Shown: positions 61,301 to 64,000 of the stretch, in pieces
How the letters are laid out: each line of letters begins with the position of its first letter
How positions within the stretch are numbered: position 1 is the stretch's first letter
NCBI GenBank assembly: GCA_015207365.1
Contig: JADEXA010000027.1
Span: 23,024 to 87,023, forward strand
Direction: 5' to 3'
DNA length: 64,000 nucleotides
Source: Vacuolonema iberomarrocanum LEGE 07170
Lineage (GTDB): Bacteria; Cyanobacteriota; Cyanobacteriia; Elainellales; Elainellaceae
Position numbers and translations under genes: made by a program
The notes under the pieces: generated by a model
Seen by the model: the letters and a program-made list of their open reading frames with translations, nothing else
Database searches by the model: none
What the model was told of the DNA's origin: nothing

Positions 61301-62985
61301 TCCAGGGACATCACCAGTTTTTCGCGCAGGGGGTCAATGGGCGGGTTCGTAACCTGGGCGAACCGCTGCTTGAAATAGTCGTAGAGCAGTCGGGGCTTAT
61401 CCGATAGCACCGCCAGCGGAATGTCATCGCCCATGCAGAAGGTGGGTTCGCTCCCCCGCGAGGCCATATCCTGAATGATCATCTCCACATCTTCGGAGGT
61501 ATAGCCAAAGGCGACCTGCTGTCGCAGCAGGGTAGGGCTATCCACTTGGGATGCAGATTGAAACGGTTCAGAGGAGAGGGTTTTGCGGTGCTGTGCCAAC
61601 CATTCCCCATAGGGATATTGGGTAGCGACCCGTCGCTTCATTTCCCAATTCTTCACGACTTCCTGACGCTGCAGGTCAAAGGCGATCGCCTGCCCTGGCC
61701 CCAAGCGCCCCTTTTCGACAATCTGTGCTTCCGGCACATCCACCACGCCGGCTTCCGAGGCAACAATGATGTAGCCATCTTGAGTGATGACATAACGGGC
61801 TGGACGCAGACCGTTGCGGTCTAAGCTGGCCCCCACGACACAGCCATCGCTAAATACCAACAATGCGGGGCCATCCCACGGCTCCTGAATGCCGCTGTGG
61901 AAGTTGTAGAAATCGACGATTTCTGGGTAATCAGCCAGATCGGGCTGATTGTTGTAGGCTTCGGGCACCATCAGCATCAGCGCTGTAACGGGGTCACGAC
62001 CCGATCGCACCAACAGCTCCAGCACGTTATCCAGATTGGCCGAATCGCTGTTCTCTGCATTCACCGACGGCATCAAATCTGGCAGATCATCCCCCCAGCA
62101 CTCGTGGCTCAGATCTGCTTCCCGTGCCGCCATCCAGTTGATGTTTCCTAGCAGCGTGTTGATTTCGCCATTGTGCCCAACGAGGCGCATCGGCTGCGCC
62201 AGCGGCCAGCGGGGCATCGTGTTCGTGCTGAAGCGGCGGTGATACACGATGAACGTGCTTTGGTACATCGGGTTTTGCAGATCGAGGTAGAACTCCCCTA
62301 GCACTGCCGATCGCACCATCCCCTTATACACAATGGTGCGACTGGAAAAGGAGCACATGTAGAACTCTTGTGCGGCTAGGATATGGTCTGCCGACTGCGC
62401 CGCCGCTTCTCCCAGCGCTCGCAACATCCGCTTTCGCATCAAAAGCAGCTGTCGCTCTAGGTCATTGCCCGTCAGCGTGGACTGCACAAACAACTGCTCA
62501 ATGGTGGGTTGATTCTCGCGCGCCAATACACCCAGCACCTCTGGACGAACCGGAACTGGACGCCAGCCGAGGATTGCAAAGCCAGCCTCTTTTAGCACCT
62601 GCTCAGCGTTCTGGCGAGCGATCGCTGCTGCAGCCTCCTGGCTGGGCAGGAATATCATCCCTACAGCAATCTGCTCCAGGTTAATGCCACCATGCCCTTG
62701 CTCCGCCAACCATGGACGAAACAAATCCCAAGGAATCGCCGTCATCACTCCAGCGCCATCCCCCGAATCGCGATCGGCGCTGCAGGCTCCGCGATGCTCC
62801 AGGCAGCTGAGGGCATTCAGCCCTTTTGTTACCAGATCATGGCTGGCACGACTCTGCTGGTCGGCAATGAAGCCAACCCCACACGCATCTCGTTCCTCCA
62901 CTAACCATCGCTGACCGGGGTAACCGACCGATGCGCTCTGTGCTAAACCCATTGCTTTCGTTCTGTCCACGCCGTTGTCACCCAT
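58312..62985 (-). CDS. gltS: Ferredoxin-dependent glutamate synthase
   Basis: 1,557 residues from the ATG at 62985 (62952 also possible). After a ~34-residue propeptide the nucleophile Cys appears in '[12 protein letters not shown]', starting the class II glutaminase domain (to ~430). The central and FMN-binding synthase domains follow ('[20 protein letters not shown]', '[19 protein letters not shown]', '[15 protein letters not shown]'). The 3Fe-4S cysteines are in '[16 protein letters not shown]'. The C-terminal beta-helix shows repeated G-x-x-G-x-x-x-G. No NADPH-type small subunit gene is nearby, consistent with ferredoxin as donor. It makes two glutamates from glutamine and 2-oxoglutarate. 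Confidence 0.96.
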   Translation of the reverse strand: [1557 protein letters not shown]

Positions 62986-63675
62986 ATGAAATTGACCTGA
63001 CAAGCCTTCAAGATTACTGTTCGTTCCTATGGAAAATTGAGAGAAAAGGCGATCGCCTGATATCGCATTTATCAGGACATCTGCACCATTCCCTCAGGCC
63101 GATTGCTTCAGCTCACAATCCCTGGCCCGCCAACAAACAATCGTGAACCCAACAGAATTAATGAGCGCAGAAGACCCAGCTCCACCTAATTCTCACTCTA
63201 GACGGATTCTCGACAGTCTGGAGCCAAAACGATAGGAATCGGTGACCAAGTCACCATTCCATGAACTGATGATTGAATCAGCTTTACTCCCTACGCCTGG
63301 CGTTTAACCTTCTCGTACGTTCAGAAAATGGGGCAGGTAGCCGAAAACCTTCAACCCACTAACCCAATAGCTCTGGCTGTCTCATTGCCCTGACAAGCGT
63401 AATGTTAAATAGCCTTGTGGCCTCTGTAAAAGACCGACACAGTACTTAAAAGTTAGACAAATTAAGAGAGGTAATCATATTAGTCGAAAGGGAGAAACCT
63501 TTGCAATCTCCGCCCGAACAGCTCTCCAATTTTTTACCCTGAAGGGCTCTTGAATGTTTACGGCTCCCACCCGTTATTTATCCCAAACCTTGGATGAAAA
63601 TCCATCTCGTCCATTCATTCGTGCAATTTATCCTGTTCATCCAACGGTCATACCAATTCTATGAAAGCCAAAGTC

Positions 63676-63724
63676 AAATTATTGTTTGAAACCTTTGCGA
63701 CGCAAAGGTTTCAAACAATAATTT
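63676..63724. repeat. Perfect hairpin with short inverted flanks
   Basis: AAATTATTGTTTGAAACCTTTG and exact complement around a CGA-type loop. Outer CCAATTCTATGAA (63654) and TTCACGAATTG (63736) are imperfect inverted ends, the same layout as the other small elements here. Confidence 0.7.
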
Positions 63725-63810
63725 ATAGTGGGTTCTTCACGAATTGATGTCACGAGGGCTGCATGAGCGTGAGAACAGCCTTTTCAAAACGCAGGCAAAT
63801 CACAGGGTTA

Positions 63811-63827
63811 TATCAAATCCGGTTAAA
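63811..63827 (+). repeat. Left end of a family B element
   Basis: ATATCAAATCCGGTTAA matches the outer end of the elements at 31211 and 37003. It is directly joined to the family A fragment at 63828; the rest of family B is absent. Confidence 0.75.
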
Positions 63828-63878
63828 TATAGCGCTATGCGCGTTAGTTAAGTACGGTTGTGTGGGGCGCGGCGCGCC
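63828..63878 (+). repeat. 95-bp palindromic element, family A, truncated copy 4
   Basis: The first 51 bases are identical to copies 2 and 3 through GGCGCGGCGCGCC. The sequence then changes abruptly to GTATTTGTTTAG, so the right half is missing. Confidence 0.85.
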
Positions 63879-64000
63879 GTATTTGTTTAGCGTCGGGTCT
63901 TCGTTTTCTAACGCGAGAAGGATGCGCAAACAGATAGTGGGCTTATAGGGTTTAGGCGGAACGTTACCCCATCCACCGATTGATACCGTGTTGTCCCCTT

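Larger units (their letters stand above)
62986..64000. other. Upstream region of gltS and repeat-containing window end
   Basis: About 1 kb with no supported gene. The first ~200 bases should carry the gltS promoter; I found no convincing NtcA site by eye. From 63650 it contains a hairpin and a composite of family B and family A fragments. Confidence 0.45.

Noticed and set aside
62986..63300. NtcA-binding site upstream of gltS
   Set aside because: No GTA-N8-TAC with a suitably placed -10 box was found by eye; a motif scan would be needed.
4342..63878. Possible CRISPR arrays from repeated palindromes
   Set aside because: The repeats are dispersed, single, in both orientations and without regular spacers or cas genes.
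1..64000. tRNA, rRNA and common small RNAs
   Set aside because: No cloverleaf-like sequence, rRNA segment or known cyanobacterial small-RNA core was recognised; a covariance-model scan would be decisive.

Overview
The window comes from a cyanobacterial chromosome. The octamer GCGATCGC (HIP1) recurs throughout, inside and between genes. The gene set fits: a phycobilisome rod-core linker (cpcG), a ferredoxin-dependent glutamate synthase (gltS), a high-light-inducible protein too short for a standard ORF cut-off, a fused ThiO-ThiG thiamine enzyme, a plant-type [2Fe-2S] ferredoxin, and several cyanobacteria-typical proteins of unknown function. Base composition is clearly above 50% GC in the genes, with a few AT-rich intergenic stretches. 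The genus cannot be fixed from the sequence alone; a filamentous, Leptolyngbya-like organism is a guess. No rRNA, tRNA, CRISPR array, prophage or full insertion sequence was recognised.

Layout. 0-9.2 kb: an aminoglycoside-phosphotransferase/P-loop kinase fusion, an orphan UPF0175 protein, a secreted PPC-domain protein, a DUF6391-like protein, a cysteine-desulfurase-like enzyme, a DUF433/DUF5615 toxin-antitoxin pair, a DUF4336 protein and a PhyH dioxygenase. 9.3-19.7 kb: a phospholipase-D-like protein with a winged helix, a 1,444-residue membrane protein ending in an SGNH/DUF1574 domain, a Uma2 nuclease-like protein, a cupin, a membrane aspartic protease and a thioesterase. 20-30 kb: universal stress protein, DedA, Kir-type potassium channel, cpcG, a tiny 34-residue membrane protein, alanine dehydrogenase, HLIP, a MazG-like repeat protein, an M23 peptidase and an EF-hand protein. 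30-43 kb: glycosyltransferase, cimA, ferredoxin, thiO-thiG, purE, and a tldD-tag operon. 43-53 kb: solute-binding lipoprotein, CobT-like protein, a large coiled-coil membrane protein, an RNase D-like exonuclease, a CAP-domain protein and trpB. 53-64 kb: two large secreted repeat proteins and gltS.

The genes are mostly housekeeping or stand-alone and do not form one pathway. Metabolism is represented by nitrogen assimilation (gltS, ald), branched-chain and aromatic amino acids (cimA, trpB), purines (purE), thiamine (thiO-thiG) and sulfur transfer. Light harvesting and photoprotection are represented by cpcG and hli. Clear close coupling is seen only for DUF433/DUF5615 (ATGA overlap) and tldD/tag (TAATG overlap).

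Two signals stand out. First, three unlinked membrane proteins (14.4-10.1 kb, 17.6-18.5 kb, 50.0-47.8 kb) share an undescribed-looking N-terminal domain followed by one membrane segment and three different C-terminal parts (SGNH hydrolase-like, aspartic protease, coiled coil). Second, the intergenic regions are seeded with several families of small palindromic elements. One is a 95-bp element present in three virtually identical copies plus one truncated copy. In another family the stem bases change in compensated pairs between copies. Other notable items are a secreted protein with an almost pure Asp heptad-repeat region and a four-module protein with a MazG-like N-terminus.
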